NCBI GenBank assembly: GCA_903930805.1
Contig: CAIYZZ010000285.1
Coordinates: forward strand, 1-10,124
Direction: 5' to 3'
From: an uncultured Rhodocyclaceae bacterium
GTDB lineage: Bacteria; Pseudomonadota; Gammaproteobacteria; Burkholderiales; Rhodocyclaceae
Length of the DNA stretch: 10,124 bases
Shown here: positions 1 through 9,200 of the stretch, in pieces
Layout of the letters: every line of letters begins with the position of its first letter
How positions within the stretch are numbered: position 1 is the stretch's first letter
Program-made: the position numbers and the translations under genes
The notes under the pieces: generated by a model
What the model saw: only the letters and a program-made list of their open reading frames with translations
Databases searched by the model: none
What the model was told of the DNA's origin: nothing

Positions 1-1
1 C

Positions 2-358
2 CAAGGCAAACCGCTCATCGTCAATTTCTGGGCACGCTGGTGCGGCCCCTGCCGTACCGAGATTCCCGAACTCATCAAGCTGCGCCAGCAGTACAAGGCG
101 AAAGGTCTCGAAGTATTGGGCATCGCCATCGAGGACAAGGCAGAGCCGGTACGCGACTTCGCCAAGGCTTATGACATGGATTACACGATCCTGCTCGGCA
201 AAGACAAAGGCCTTGCCCTGATGCAAGGCCTCGGCAACACCAAAATGGGCTTGCCGTTCACTATCGCCATCGACCGCGCTGGCAAGATTGTCACCCTCAA
301 AATGGGTGCCCTCAAGGGTGATGAACTCGTCGCCGCTGCCGCAGCTGCACTCAAGTAA
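2..358 (+). CDS. TlpA/ResA-type thiol-disulfide oxidoreductase, 3' part only
   Basis: The gene enters from the left edge; about 118 codons are visible, ending at TAA 356-358. The reading frame starts at base 2, before the first in-frame start-like codon (TTG at 116), so the start and any signal peptide lie outside the window. The frame shows a WCGPC redox motif (bases 38-52) after a beta strand reading LIVNFWARW, and a GLPF segment whose Pro (254-256) is the likely cis-proline of the thioredoxin fold. This is the layout of the TlpA/ResA/CcmG family, which is exported and membrane-anchored or periplasmic, and reduces disulfides, often in cytochrome c maturation. The protein ends in an Ala-rich tail. 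It sits 18 bases before a membrane prenyltransferase gene and may be co-transcribed with it. The family is clear; the exact substrate cannot be told from this fragment. Confidence 0.9.
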   Translation, partial: QGKPLIVNFWARWCGPCRTEIPELIKLRQQYKAKGLEVLGIAIEDKAEPVRDFAKAYDMDYTILLGKDKGLALMQGLGNTKMGLPFTIAIDRAGKIVTLKMGALKGDELVAAAAAALK

Positions 359-376
359 TCTTTCCGGAGACAGTAG

Positions 377-1327
377 ATGCCGCAACCACTTGAACCTTCC
401 CTCGCTACCCTGTCGCACCCGTTCATGCGCTACTTCGTGGCAACGCGGCCGGCCTTTCTGTCCGTCACCTTTGTCGGCTGTCTGTTGGGTCTGGCAACCG
501 CAGCCGCAAGTGGTATCGCTCTCGATCCGTTCAAGGCCACTGTAACCATGTTGTTCGCCCTGCTCGCTCACGCTGGTGCCAATGTAGTGAACGATTATTA
601 CGATGCAATTTCCGGCTGCGATGCCGCCAACAACGAGCGCGTGTTCCCCTTCACCGGCGGCAGTCGAGCAATCCAGAACGGCGTATTGTCACTCAACGAG
701 GCAATGGTATTCGGCTATGCGCTGCTGGCGGCAGTAATTCCTGCTGGCCTTTGGCTCACCGCCGTGAGCGCACCCGGACTGATCGGTATCGGACTGGCAG
801 GTTTGCTCACGGGGTGGGCCTATTCCGCACCACCGTTCAAGCTGCAAGCACGCGGCCTGGGTGAATTTGGTATCACGGCCGCCTGGCTGCTAATCGTCGT
901 CGGCAGCGATTTTGTCCAACGCCATGCTTTCAGTTTTGCGCCGCTCGCCACAGGGCTGGGCTTTTCTCTGCTGGTCGCGAACGTCCTTTACATCAACCAG
1001 TTTCCCGACGTAAAGGCGGACACCCAGGCCGGCAAATACACGATGGTGGTACGGCTCGGCGTGGCGCACGCGCGCTGGGGCTACGCGTTCATCACCCTGC
1101 TCTGCTATGGTTGGGTGTTATCGATGGTATTTCTCAGCCAACTACCAGTGGTGGCCCTGATCACCCTGCTGCCAGCCATCGCCAGTTCCAAGGCCGCACA
1201 AAATCTCGCGCTTCATGCGGCAGAGCCGCGCCTGCTCACACCCGGCATCAAGCTGACGATCCTCGCCGCCGCATTGCACGGTTTGCTGATGGGCGCAGCG
1301 CTACTCTTCGTCGCTGGGGGCACTTGA
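377..1327 (+). CDS. UbiA-superfamily prenyltransferase, MenA-like
   Basis: This is a 316-residue polytopic inner-membrane protein. The first Asp-rich motif is NDYYDAISGCD (residues 72-82), followed by FTGGSRAIQNG; the second is DVKAD (211-215) with AGK after it. YSAPPFKLQARGLGE (149-163) lies between them. In the UbiA superfamily the two Asp motifs bind Mg-polyprenyl diphosphate. The NDYYD...G.D, GGS.xIQ.G and RGLGE signatures favour the MenA branch (1,4-dihydroxy-2-naphthoate polyprenyltransferase, menaquinone synthesis) over UbiA proper. Hydrophobic segments fill most of the rest. The ATG at 377 has a GGAG at 366-369 with 7-base spacing. The gene follows a TlpA-like gene by 18 bases and ends 10 bases before a convergent HPP gene, with no obvious terminator between. 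No other men gene is visible, so quinone specificity is inferred; another UbiA-type aromatic prenyltransferase remains possible. Confidence 0.85.
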   Translation: MPQPLEPSLATLSHPFMRYFVATRPAFLSVTFVGCLLGLATAAASGIALDPFKATVTMLFALLAHAGANVVNDYYDAISGCDAANNERVFPFTGGSRAIQNGVLSLNEAMVFGYALLAAVIPAGLWLTAVSAPGLIGIGLAGLLTGWAYSAPPFKLQARGLGEFGITAAWLLIVVGSDFVQRHAFSFAPLATGLGFSLLVANVLYINQFPDVKADTQAGKYTMVVRLGVAHARWGYAFITLLCYGWVLSMVFLSQLPVVALITLLPAIASSKAAQNLALHAAEPRLLTPGIKLTILAAALHGLLMGAALLFVAGGT

Positions 1328-1337
1328 CTACCAACCC

Positions 1338-1898
1338 TTAGAACCAGGACTCCGGGTAACGCCGCGAGCGCGACAGATTATTCACCAGCAAGGCCACGAC
1401 CAGCAGGATCAGTGGCCCCAGCGTTGCCGGCATCAGAACGTACCAGAAACCCAGCCGCTGGATTTCCTGTGAGCCGAGCGTGGCGATCAGCGCCGTTGCG
1501 CCACCGGGCGGGTGCAGGGTGCGCGTCAGATGCATCAACGCAATCGCCGTGGCAACCGCCAGCGTCTGCGCCAACCCCGGCACGGCATGGAACAGCTGCC
1601 AGCAGATGACGCCCACCAACGCGGAAATCACATGGCCGCCGAGAAGATTGCGCGGCTGCGCCAGCGGGCTGCGCGGCGCGCCGTAGAGCAACACGGCGGA
1701 AGCGCCGAAGGAACCGATCATCAGCGAAAGGTCGTGGCCCGAAAAAAACTGCGCGCCGATGCAGGCGATCGCCCCAATGCCGAGCAGGGCGCCGATCCAC
1801 GACCAAAACACTTCCTCGTTGCTCACGCGCGGCGGGCTACCGGCCGTCGTGCCGCGCATCTTCAGCAGGTATTCCATCAGGCTTGTCTCGATTTTCAT
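1338..1898 (-). CDS. HPP-family integral membrane protein
   Basis: The product is 186 residues with about four to five hydrophobic segments (roughly residues 32-52, 57-73, 86-105, 109-126 and 150-174). The family-defining HPP triplet is at residues 129-131 in LHPPGGATAL, and a second conserved-looking stretch, SPLAQPRNLLGGH, lies at 77-89. HPP proteins are widespread bacterial membrane proteins; some cyanobacterial and plastid members have been linked to nitrite transport, but the function of this one is unknown. The ATG overlaps the TGA of the upstream 62-residue gene in an ATGA (1895-1898), so translation is probably coupled. An AAGGA lies 13 bases before the start. The family's optional C-terminal CBS domains are absent. 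It is the last gene of the minus-strand group nnrS - small gene - HPP, and faces the prenyltransferase gene tail to tail. Confidence 0.88.
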   Translation of the reverse strand: MKIETSLMEYLLKMRGTTAGSPPRVSNEEVFWSWIGALLGIGAIACIGAQFFSGHDLSLMIGSFGASAVLLYGAPRSPLAQPRNLLGGHVISALVGVICWQLFHAVPGLAQTLAVATAIALMHLTRTLHPPGGATALIATLGSQEIQRLGFWYVLMPATLGPLILLVVALLVNNLSRSRRYPESWF

Positions 1899-2083
1899 TG
1901 GCCGGAGTCCTTGCGGCGGGCACGCAACCGTTCCATGGCATGGCGCCAGGCAAGATGATAGATGACGCGGAAGTCCTCGGTGCTGATGTCGAGATAGCCC
2001 GGGATATGCGCCATCGCATCGAGAATGTCCTCGTCGGTCAGTTCGGGCTCAAAAGCCTGGTCGATCTCTGTGTTTTCTTTCAT
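1895..2083 (-). CDS. Small protein of unknown function between NnrS and HPP genes (62 aa)
   Basis: I do not recognise a named family with certainty. The 62 residues have an acidic N-terminal half (MKENTEIDQAFEPELTDEDI), a middle reading HIPGYLDISTEDFRVIYHLA, and a basic Arg-rich C-terminus. There is no signal peptide or membrane segment, so it is probably cytosolic and mostly helical. It is likely real for three reasons: it begins 3 bases after the nnrS stop, it has Shine-Dalgarno-like AAGGAA and GAGG sequences just before the ATG, and its stop overlaps the HPP start in ATGA. The D-(I/L)-x-x-A-M...GYLDI...DF...Y pattern recalls segments I associate loosely with HPP/CBS-type proteins; that is memory-based and unverified. 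A role as a partner of the HPP membrane protein is inference from the coupling alone. Confidence 0.72.
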   Translation of the reverse strand: MKENTEIDQAFEPELTDEDILDAMAHIPGYLDISTEDFRVIYHLAWRHAMERLRARRKDSGQ

Positions 2084-2086
2084 GCC

Positions 2087-3244
2087 TCAGTGTTCCTTGC
2101 CGTCGGCACGAGGAGCAATCAGAAAAGGCAGGTAGCGCCAGGCCAGCAGGCCAAAGGCGAGAAACCAGCAGGTGGCGGCAAGATGCAGCCAAATCGTGTA
2201 TCCGGCAGGATGGAACTGTGGCGCGACGACGCGGGCAGTGAATCCCGTCATCATAATCCATAGCACTACCTTGTCTGCGGTTGCGAACACAACTTCGCGT
2301 CCCGTGTGCCCCTTGGCAATACGCATGATCATCGCCGGCAGGATCAGTCCCATGACGCCGACAGTAAAGACATGCACCGCAACGCTGCCGACCCAGGCAA
2401 GGTCGACAAACTGGCCAATACCGTCGATGACCAGTTGCGCGACGATGGCCAGATAGCCCAGGTACATGATGCCGATATCGAGTCGCGAGAGTGCTTTGAG
2501 GGGGTACCAATAGGCAAAGCGGGCCAGCAACAGCAGCGCCAGCACGAACTCGAGCGTACCCGTCAGCGCAGCGGGAAATAGCTGGCTGAAAACCAGCACG
2601 ACGGCGACCCACTTGATGGCCAGATCGAGGCGCTGGTTGCGCAGGATGTCGACCTGAAAGGCAAAACGCATAAACTGCACCTGCGTGCGTTCCAGCATGA
2701 TGAGAAAAGCCACGCGAAACAGCGCGAGCGTCATGCTCCAGCCGAGGATGTAGTAGTCGCCCTGCACGATGAATATTTTGGCGGGTAGAAACAGCGGCAG
2801 GATGATCCAGAAAAAATAGTTGTCGCTTCTCATGCCGCGTACGCGCTGATGCACCAGTGTCCACAGCAACATGGCGACGATGGCGGTCTGAAATAGCGTA
2901 CTGGCCAGCCAAAACAAGGCGGAGGGCCAGTCGGCGCCAAAACTCATGGCGAGACGATCAAGTATCCAGGCAGCCACGAGAAAGATCAGCGCACCGCCGT
3001 GCCAACCGCGCACGCCGCTCCAGTTTTTCGATGCGGTGAGCAGAAAACCGCCCAGCGCCGCCCAGCCGAAACCATAGAACATTTCGTGGGCGTGCCACTG
3101 CAGGGGGGCAGCGACAAAAGTCGGCGCTGGCGGGACGGCACCGGTATAGACCAGCGCCCACCACAGAGGCAGGATCGCCCCCGCCAGGCAGGCGAGCGCA
3201 AAGAAAGGGCGAAAACCGACCAGCCAAAGCGCGCGGCCGGTCAT
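2087..3244 (-). CDS. nnrS: NnrS-family heme/copper membrane protein
   Basis: This is a 385-residue, very hydrophobic protein with about twelve possible membrane segments. NnrS signatures are visible in order: FRPFF (11-15), WHAHEMFYGF (50-59), GGFLLTASKNWSG (65-77), then the histidine-bearing HVFTVGVMGLILPAMIMRIA segment starting at H291, and GHTGRE (312-317). NnrS, first described in a denitrifying Rhodobacter, is a heme- and copper-containing inner-membrane protein of the nitric-oxide response; it is thought to protect metal centres and metabolism under NO stress. The central region (about 184-208, ERTQVQFMRF...ILRN) differs from the more common GGR..P.FT version and marks a subclass. The ATG at 3242-3244 is forced, as an in-frame TGA lies five codons further upstream; no clear Shine-Dalgarno is seen. 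It lies 44 bases downstream of fur on the same strand and leads the small-gene/HPP pair. Confidence 0.9.
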   Translation of the reverse strand: MTGRALWLVGFRPFFALACLAGAILPLWWALVYTGAVPPAPTFVAAPLQWHAHEMFYGFGWAALGGFLLTASKNWSGVRGWHGGALIFLVAAWILDRLAMSFGADWPSALFWLASTLFQTAIVAMLLWTLVHQRVRGMRSDNYFFWIILPLFLPAKIFIVQGDYYILGWSMTLALFRVAFLIMLERTQVQFMRFAFQVDILRNQRLDLAIKWVAVVLVFSQLFPAALTGTLEFVLALLLLARFAYWYPLKALSRLDIGIMYLGYLAIVAQLVIDGIGQFVDLAWVGSVAVHVFTVGVMGLILPAMIMRIAKGHTGREVVFATADKVVLWIMMTGFTARVVAPQFHPAGYTIWLHLAATCWFLAFGLLAWRYLPFLIAPRADGKEH

Positions 3245-3288
3245 GGGTTCAATACAGTATCAATGTTCATGGGGTGCGAATTTAATAT

Positions 3289-3726
3289 TCAGTCGTCTTG
3301 CATCGACCGATGCGGACAGTCACTTTTCAGGCAATCCGCGTATAGGTAGAGCGCATGCTCGACGACGGTGAAGCCGCGTTCCCTGGCAACCTTGGTCTGT
3401 CGACGCTCAATTTCCGGATCGTTGAATTCCTCGACACGACCGCATTGCAGACAAACCAGGTGGTCATGGTGCTTACCGTCCTTGAGCTCGAACACGGCCT
3501 TGCCCGATTCGAAATGGTGCCGCTCCAGCAGGCCGGCCTGCTCGAACTGGGTGAGCACGCGATAGACGGTAGCCAGACCTATATCGGTATGTTCGGCCAG
3601 TAATTGTCGATAAACATCCTCGGCGGCAAGATGGCGTGTCGTCGACTTGCGGAACAGATCCAGGATGGCCATGCGCGGGGCAGTGGCCTTGAGGCCGATG
3701 TTCTTGAGTTCAGTGGGATCGGGCAT
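3289..3726 (-). CDS. fur: Ferric uptake regulator Fur
   Basis: The product is 145 residues from ATG 3724-3726, the usual Fur length. It starts with [19 protein letters not shown], has a winged-helix DNA-binding domain with the recognition helix near 50-66 ([17 protein letters not shown]), and a C-terminal metal-binding and dimer domain. Metal ligands typical of Fur are present: H32, E80, the HHDH cluster at 86-89, C92 and C95 in CLQCG, H124, and a second Cys pair C132/C137. Each is one residue earlier than in E. coli Fur as I remember it. Fur-Fe(II) represses iron uptake genes. The frame can be extended upstream to a TTG at 3783, but the added 19 residues are not Fur-like. No strong Shine-Dalgarno precedes the chosen ATG. 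The gene diverges from bamE, an arrangement also known in Pseudomonas (omlA-fur). Confidence 0.96.
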   Translation of the reverse strand: MPDPTELKNIGLKATAPRMAILDLFRKSTTRHLAAEDVYRQLLAEHTDIGLATVYRVLTQFEQAGLLERHHFESGKAVFELKDGKHHDHLVCLQCGRVEEFNDPEIERRQTKVARERGFTVVEHALYLYADCLKSDCPHRSMQDD

Positions 3727-3817
3727 GGCTGCCAGGGGCTTATCGGGGAATCCGGGGTCGTATGATATAGTTTTCGGAGTCAAAACGACTTTCCATCTTC
3801 AATCACCGGTCCTCGAT
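3727..3817. promoter_or_regulatory. Divergent fur/bamE promoter region
   Basis: This 91-base gap must hold the start signals of both fur (leftward) and bamE (rightward). An AT-rich island at 3761-3774 stands out in GC-rich surroundings. On the plus strand it contains TATAGT (3766-3771) and TATGAT (3761-3766); on the minus strand it reads CTATATCATA, so either strand has a plausible -10. I find no convincing -35 at 16-18 bases for either direction: a minus-strand TTGACT (3778-3783) is only about 10 bases from the box. No clear Fur box of the GATAATGATAATCATTATC type was seen. The location is secure, but the exact promoters are not. Confidence 0.4.
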
Positions 3818-5004
<1,187 letters not shown>

Positions 5005-5009
5005 TCGGC

Positions 5010-5015
5010 TACAAT
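5010..5015 (+). promoter_or_regulatory. carA: Possible -10 box for carA
   Basis: TACAAT lies 6 bases after the dapB stop and about 70 bases before the carA start; it matches five of six bases of a sigma-70 -10 element. The hexamers 16-18 bases upstream (around 4986-4993, in the dapB 3' end) do not resemble TTGACA, so the promoter is weak or activator-dependent if real. It would give carAB-greA a start separate from bamE-dapB and place the nearby hairpin in the leader. Confidence 0.35.
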
Positions 5016-5026
5016 GGCGCGGTTTG

Positions 5027-5053
5027 GCCGACGCTCCTGTTTCAGGGGTCGGC
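5027..5053 (+). other. Hairpin in the dapB-carA intergenic leader
   Basis: GCCGAC (5027-5032) pairs with GTCGGC (5048-5053); an inner TCCTG (5035-5039) pairs with CAGGG (5043-5047) around a TTT loop, leaving a two-base bulge. This makes about 11 pairs. No run of T follows, so it is not a standard Rho-independent terminator. It could lower read-through from dapB or shape the carA leader; which of these is unknown. Confidence 0.5.
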
Positions 5054-5072
5054 AGCAGCATAACCACCGCTC

Positions 5073-5077
5073 AGGAG
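5073..5077 (+). promoter_or_regulatory. carA: carA ribosome binding site fixing a TTG start
   Basis: AGGAG is followed by 7 bases and then TTG 5085-5087. An in-frame TAA at 5061-5063 rules out any start further upstream, and the first in-frame ATG lies inside the conserved CarA core (residue 38). The TTG is therefore the only well-placed start, with the adjacent ATT as a remote alternative. Confidence 0.85.
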
Positions 5078-5084
5078 TCCGATT

Positions 5085-6221
5085 TTGCCCGCCTTCCCGC
5101 CTGCACTGCTTGCCCTCGCTGACGGTACTGTATTTCGGGGCAATGGTATCGGTGCCACTGGTGCCAGCATCGGCGAGGTGGTATTCAACACCGCCATGAC
5201 CGGCTACCAGGAGATCCTCACCGATCCTTCCTACACCCGTCAAATCGTTACGCTGACCTACCCGCACATCGGCAACACCGGCATCAATCGTGAAGATTGC
5301 GAAGCCGACCGGATTTACGCCGCCGGCCTGGTGATTCGGGATTTGCCGATGCTTGCCTCTAATTTCCGCTCCGAACAAACCCTGTCCGATTATCTGTGCG
5401 CCGAAAACGTCGTCGGTATTGCAGATATCGACACGCGCAAACTGACGCGCATCCTGCGCGAAAAAGGTGCGCAGGCAGGTTGTCTGGTTACCGGCGACAA
5501 GATCAATGCCGACGACGCCATTGCACAGGCGCGCACCTTCCCCGGCCTGGCCGGCATGGATCTCGCCAAGGTGGTCACGGTCAATCAACCCTACACCTGG
5601 ACGGAAGGCGAATGGAAACTCGGCGTGGGCTATACGGTACCCACGCAGGCCCGCTTACATGTCGTCGCCTACGATTTCGGTGTCAAGCGCAATATCCTGC
5701 GCATGCTGGCATCACGCGGCTGCCGCATTACCGTGGTGCCAGCACAGACTTCTGCTGCGGAGGTGCTGGCCTTGAATCCTGATGGCGTGTTCATGTCGAA
5801 CGGCCCCGGCGATCCGGAACCCTGCGACTACGCGATTACTGCCATTCGCACGCTGCTCGACACAAAACTGCCGGTATTTGGCATTTGCCTCGGCCACCAG
5901 TTGATGGGACTGGCGGCCGGGGGCAAGACGCTCAAGATGAAGTTCGGCCACCACGGCGCCAACCACCCGGTGAAAGATATCGAATCCGGCCAGGTAATGA
6001 TCACCAGCCAAAACCACGGGTTTGAAGTCGACCCGACCACGTTACCGGCCAATGTGAAGGTTACGCATGTGTCCCTGTTCGATGGCAGTCTGCAAGGCCT
6101 GGCCTGGACAGATCGGCCTGCACTGTGCTTCCAGGGCCACCCTGAAGCGAGTCCGGGTCCACACGACGTGGCCTATCTGTTCGACCGCTTCATCGGCATG
6201 ATGGAAAAGAACAATGCCTAA
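5085..6221 (+). CDS. carA: Carbamoyl-phosphate synthase small subunit CarA
   Basis: CarA hydrolyses glutamine and channels ammonia to CarB for carbamoyl phosphate, the precursor of arginine and pyrimidines. The 378 residues show the N-terminal CPSase domain ([47 protein letters not shown]) and a C-terminal class I amidotransferase domain: [12 protein letters not shown] (238-249), the nucleophile Cys268 in FGICLGHQ, and His352 and Glu354 in [11 protein letters not shown]. All triad residues are intact. Translation starts at TTG with a good AGGAG. The 3' end overlaps carB by 8 bases (6214-6221), so the two subunits are probably coupled and made in balance. Unlike the Pseudomonas aeruginosa cluster, no extra gene separates carA from carB. 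Confidence 0.98.
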   Translation: MPAFPPALLALADGTVFRGNGIGATGASIGEVVFNTAMTGYQEILTDPSYTRQIVTLTYPHIGNTGINREDCEADRIYAAGLVIRDLPMLASNFRSEQTLSDYLCAENVVGIADIDTRKLTRILREKGAQAGCLVTGDKINADDAIAQARTFPGLAGMDLAKVVTVNQPYTWTEGEWKLGVGYTVPTQARLHVVAYDFGVKRNILRMLASRGCRITVVPAQTSAAEVLALNPDGVFMSNGPGDPEPCDYAITAIRTLLDTKLPVFGICLGHQLMGLAAGGKTLKMKFGHHGANHPVKDIESGQVMITSQNHGFEVDPTTLPANVKVTHVSLFDGSLQGLAWTDRPALCFQGHPEASPGPHDVAYLFDRFIGMMEKNNA

Positions 6222-9200
6222 AAGATCAGATATCCACCGCATCCTTATCATCGGTGCCGGCCCGATCATCATTGGTCAGGCCTGCGAGTTCGACTATTCC
6301 GGCGTACAGGCCTGCAAGGCGCTGCGTGAAGAGGGTTACAAGGTCATCTTGGTCAATTCGAACCCGGCCACGATCATGACCGACCCAAACATGGCGGACG
6401 TGACCTACATCGAGCCGATCACCTGGCAAGTGCTGGAAAATATCATCGCCAAGGAGCGTCCAGACGCAGTGCTGCCAACCATGGGCGGGCAGACGGCGCT
6501 GAACTGCGCGCTCGATTTGGCCAAGCATGGTGTCCTCGAAAAATATGGCGTCGAAATGATTGGCGCCTCGCGCGAGGCCATCGACAAGGCCGAGGATCGC
6601 GAAAAGTTCAAGCAGGCGATGACACGGATCGGCCTCGGTTCGGCGCGCTCCGGCATAGCCCACAGCATGGAAGAGGCGCAGCAGGTACAGAGCGTGATGG
6701 GCTTCCCAACCATCATCCGGCCATCCTTCACCATGGGTGGCTCCGGCGGCGGCATTGCCTACAACCAGGAAGAGTTTGTCGAGATCTGCAAGCGCGGCCT
6801 CGAAGCCTCGCCCACGCGGGAACTGCTCATTGAAGAGTCACTGCTCGGCTGGAAAGAATTCGAGATGGAGGTGGTACGCGACCACAAGGACAACTGCATC
6901 ATCGTCTGCTCGATCGAGAACCTCGATCCGATGGGCGTGCATACCGGCGACTCGATCACCGTCGCGCCGGCGCAGACACTCACCGACAAGGAATACCAGA
7001 TCATGCGCAACGCCAGTATTGCGGTGCTGCGCGAGATCGGCGTCGATACCGGTGGCTCCAACGTCCAGTTCGCGATCAACCCGGACGACGGGCGCATGAT
7101 CGTCATCGAGATGAACCCGCGTGTTTCGCGCTCCTCGGCATTGGCCTCGAAGGCCACGGGTTTCCCCATTGCCAAAGTGGCGGCGAAACTCGCCGTCGGC
7201 TTCACTCTCGATGAACTGAAAAACGACATCACCGGCGGGGCGACGCCAGCCTCCTTCGAGCCGTCCATCGACTATGTCGTCACCAAAGTACCGCGCTTCG
7301 CCTTCGAGAAATTTCCTCAAGCCAACGACCGCCTGACAACGCAGATGAAATCGGTAGGCGAGGTGATGGCCATCGGTCGCAGTTTTCAGGAGTCGCTGCA
7401 GAAGGCGCTGCGCGGCCTCGAAGTTAGCGTCTATGGCCTCGACGAAATCGACGCCGACCGCGAGCAGATCGAGCACGAACTGGCCAACCCCGGCGCACAG
7501 CGCATGTGGTATCTCGGTCAGGCCTTCCGCTCCGGTTATTCGATGCAGCAGGTTTTCAACCTGACGAAGATCGACCCGTGGGTCCTCGTGCAGATCGAGG
7601 ATATCGTCAGGACTGAAGACTGGCTCGCGACGCTGAAGCTGGAAAATATGGATGCCGACACTTTGCGCAGCCTCAAGCGCAAGGGATTTTCAGATCGCCG
7701 CATCGGCACAAAAGTCGGCGCTGGCGAGACGGCAGTGAGAGAGCGCCGGCAAGCACTGGGCGTGCGCCCCGTCTTCAAGCGCGTCGATACTTGTGCTGCC
7801 GAGTTCGCGACCTCCACCGCGTACATGTACTCGACCTACGAGGATGAGTGTGAGTCGCGACCCACCGACCGCAAGAAGATCATGGTCCTCGGCGGCGGCC
7901 CCAACCGCATCGGCCAGGGCATTGAATTCGACTACTGCTGCGTGCATGCGGCGCTAGCGATGCGCGAGGACGGTTACGAGACCATCATGGTCAACTGCAA
8001 CCCCGAGACCGTGTCGACCGACTACGACACTTCGGATCGTCTTTACTTCGAACCGCTGACGCTGGAAGACATCCTCGAGATCGTCCATGTCGAGAAGCCC
8101 GTTGGTGTCATCGTCCAGTTCGGTGGCCAGACACCACTCAAGCGGGCGCGCGAACTCGAAGCCAACGGCGTGCCAATCATCGGCACCTCGCCAGACATGA
8201 TCGACGCCGCCGAAGATCGCGAGCGTTTCCAGAAACTACTCCAAGATCTGGGTTTGAAGCAGCCGCCCAACCGCACGGCACGCACCGAGGCAGACGCGCT
8301 TCGCCTCGCCGCCGAGATTGGTTACCCGTTGGTGGTCCGCCCCAGCTACGTACTCGGCGGCCGTGCGATGGAAATCGTGCATGAGCAGAAGGATCTCGAA
8401 CGCTACATGCGTGACGCGATCAAGGTTTCCAACGATTCGCCGGTGCTGCTAGACCGCTTCCTCAACGACGCCACCGAAGTTGATGTTGATGCCCTGTGCG
8501 ACGGCCAGCAGGTGATCATCGGCGGCATCATGGAGCATATCGAGCAGGCGGGAGTGCATTCTGGCGACTCGGCGTGCTCGTTGCCCCCGTTCTCGTTGTG
8601 CGAAGAGGTGCAGGACGAGCTGCGCCGCCAGACCGAGATGATGGCGAAGGGTTTGAATGTCATCGGCCTGATGAATGTGCAATTTGCCATCCAGGGACGT
8701 GGCGCAGATAGCGTGGTGTATGTCCTGGAGGTCAATCCGCGTGCCTCGCGTACCGTGCCTTTCGTCTCGAAAGCCACCAGCCTGCCGCTGGCAAAAATCG
8801 CTGCGCGCTGCATGGCGGGTCGTAGCTTGGCCGATCAAGGGATCACGGGAGAAGTCATTCCTCCCTATTACTCGGTAAAGGAAGCCGTTTTCCCCTTCGC
8901 CAAATTCCCCGGCGTCGACACCTTGCTCGGACCGGAAATGAAATCGACTGGTGAGGTCATGGGGGTGGGACGTACGTTCGGCGAAGCCTTCGTCAAATCA
9001 CAGATCGCTGCAAGTACCAAGTTGCCTGCCGCTGGTCGTGCGTTGATCACCGTGAAGTCAGCCGATAAGGCCAAGGCTGTTGAGGTAGCGCGCCTGCTAC
9101 ATGAATTGGGCTTTACGGTACTGGCGACGCGCGGCACGGCGACTGCCATTCAAGCCGCCGGGATTCAGGTGACAGCGGTGAATAAGGTCAATGAGGGTCG

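Noticed and set aside
2049..2912. Second minus-strand frame (287 codons) overlapping nnrS
   Set aside because: It is rich in Arg, His and Ala with no domain, while the other frame carries all NnrS signatures and membrane segments.
3245..3270. FNR/Dnr-like site upstream of nnrS (minus-strand TTGATACTG...)
   Set aside because: Only the left half-site TTGAT fits; the right half (ATCAA or GTCAA) is absent at the required spacing.
3278..3290. AT-rich near-palindrome GAATTTAATATTC between fur and nnrS
   Set aside because: Only the outer four pairs match and it does not fit a known operator or a -35/-10 pair; at most a weak promoter element for nnrS.
3727..3783. Fur extended upstream to a TTG start at 3783
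   Set aside because: The additional 19 residues are unlike Fur N-termini, and the ATG at 3724-3726 gives the normal 145-residue length.
3647..3817. bamE extended upstream by 57 codons
   Set aside because: The extension runs antisense through fur and would bury the lipoprotein signal inside the protein.
6838..7476. Minus-strand frame of 212 codons opposite carB
   Set aside because: Shadow of the conserved carB reading frame; no start signals or family features.
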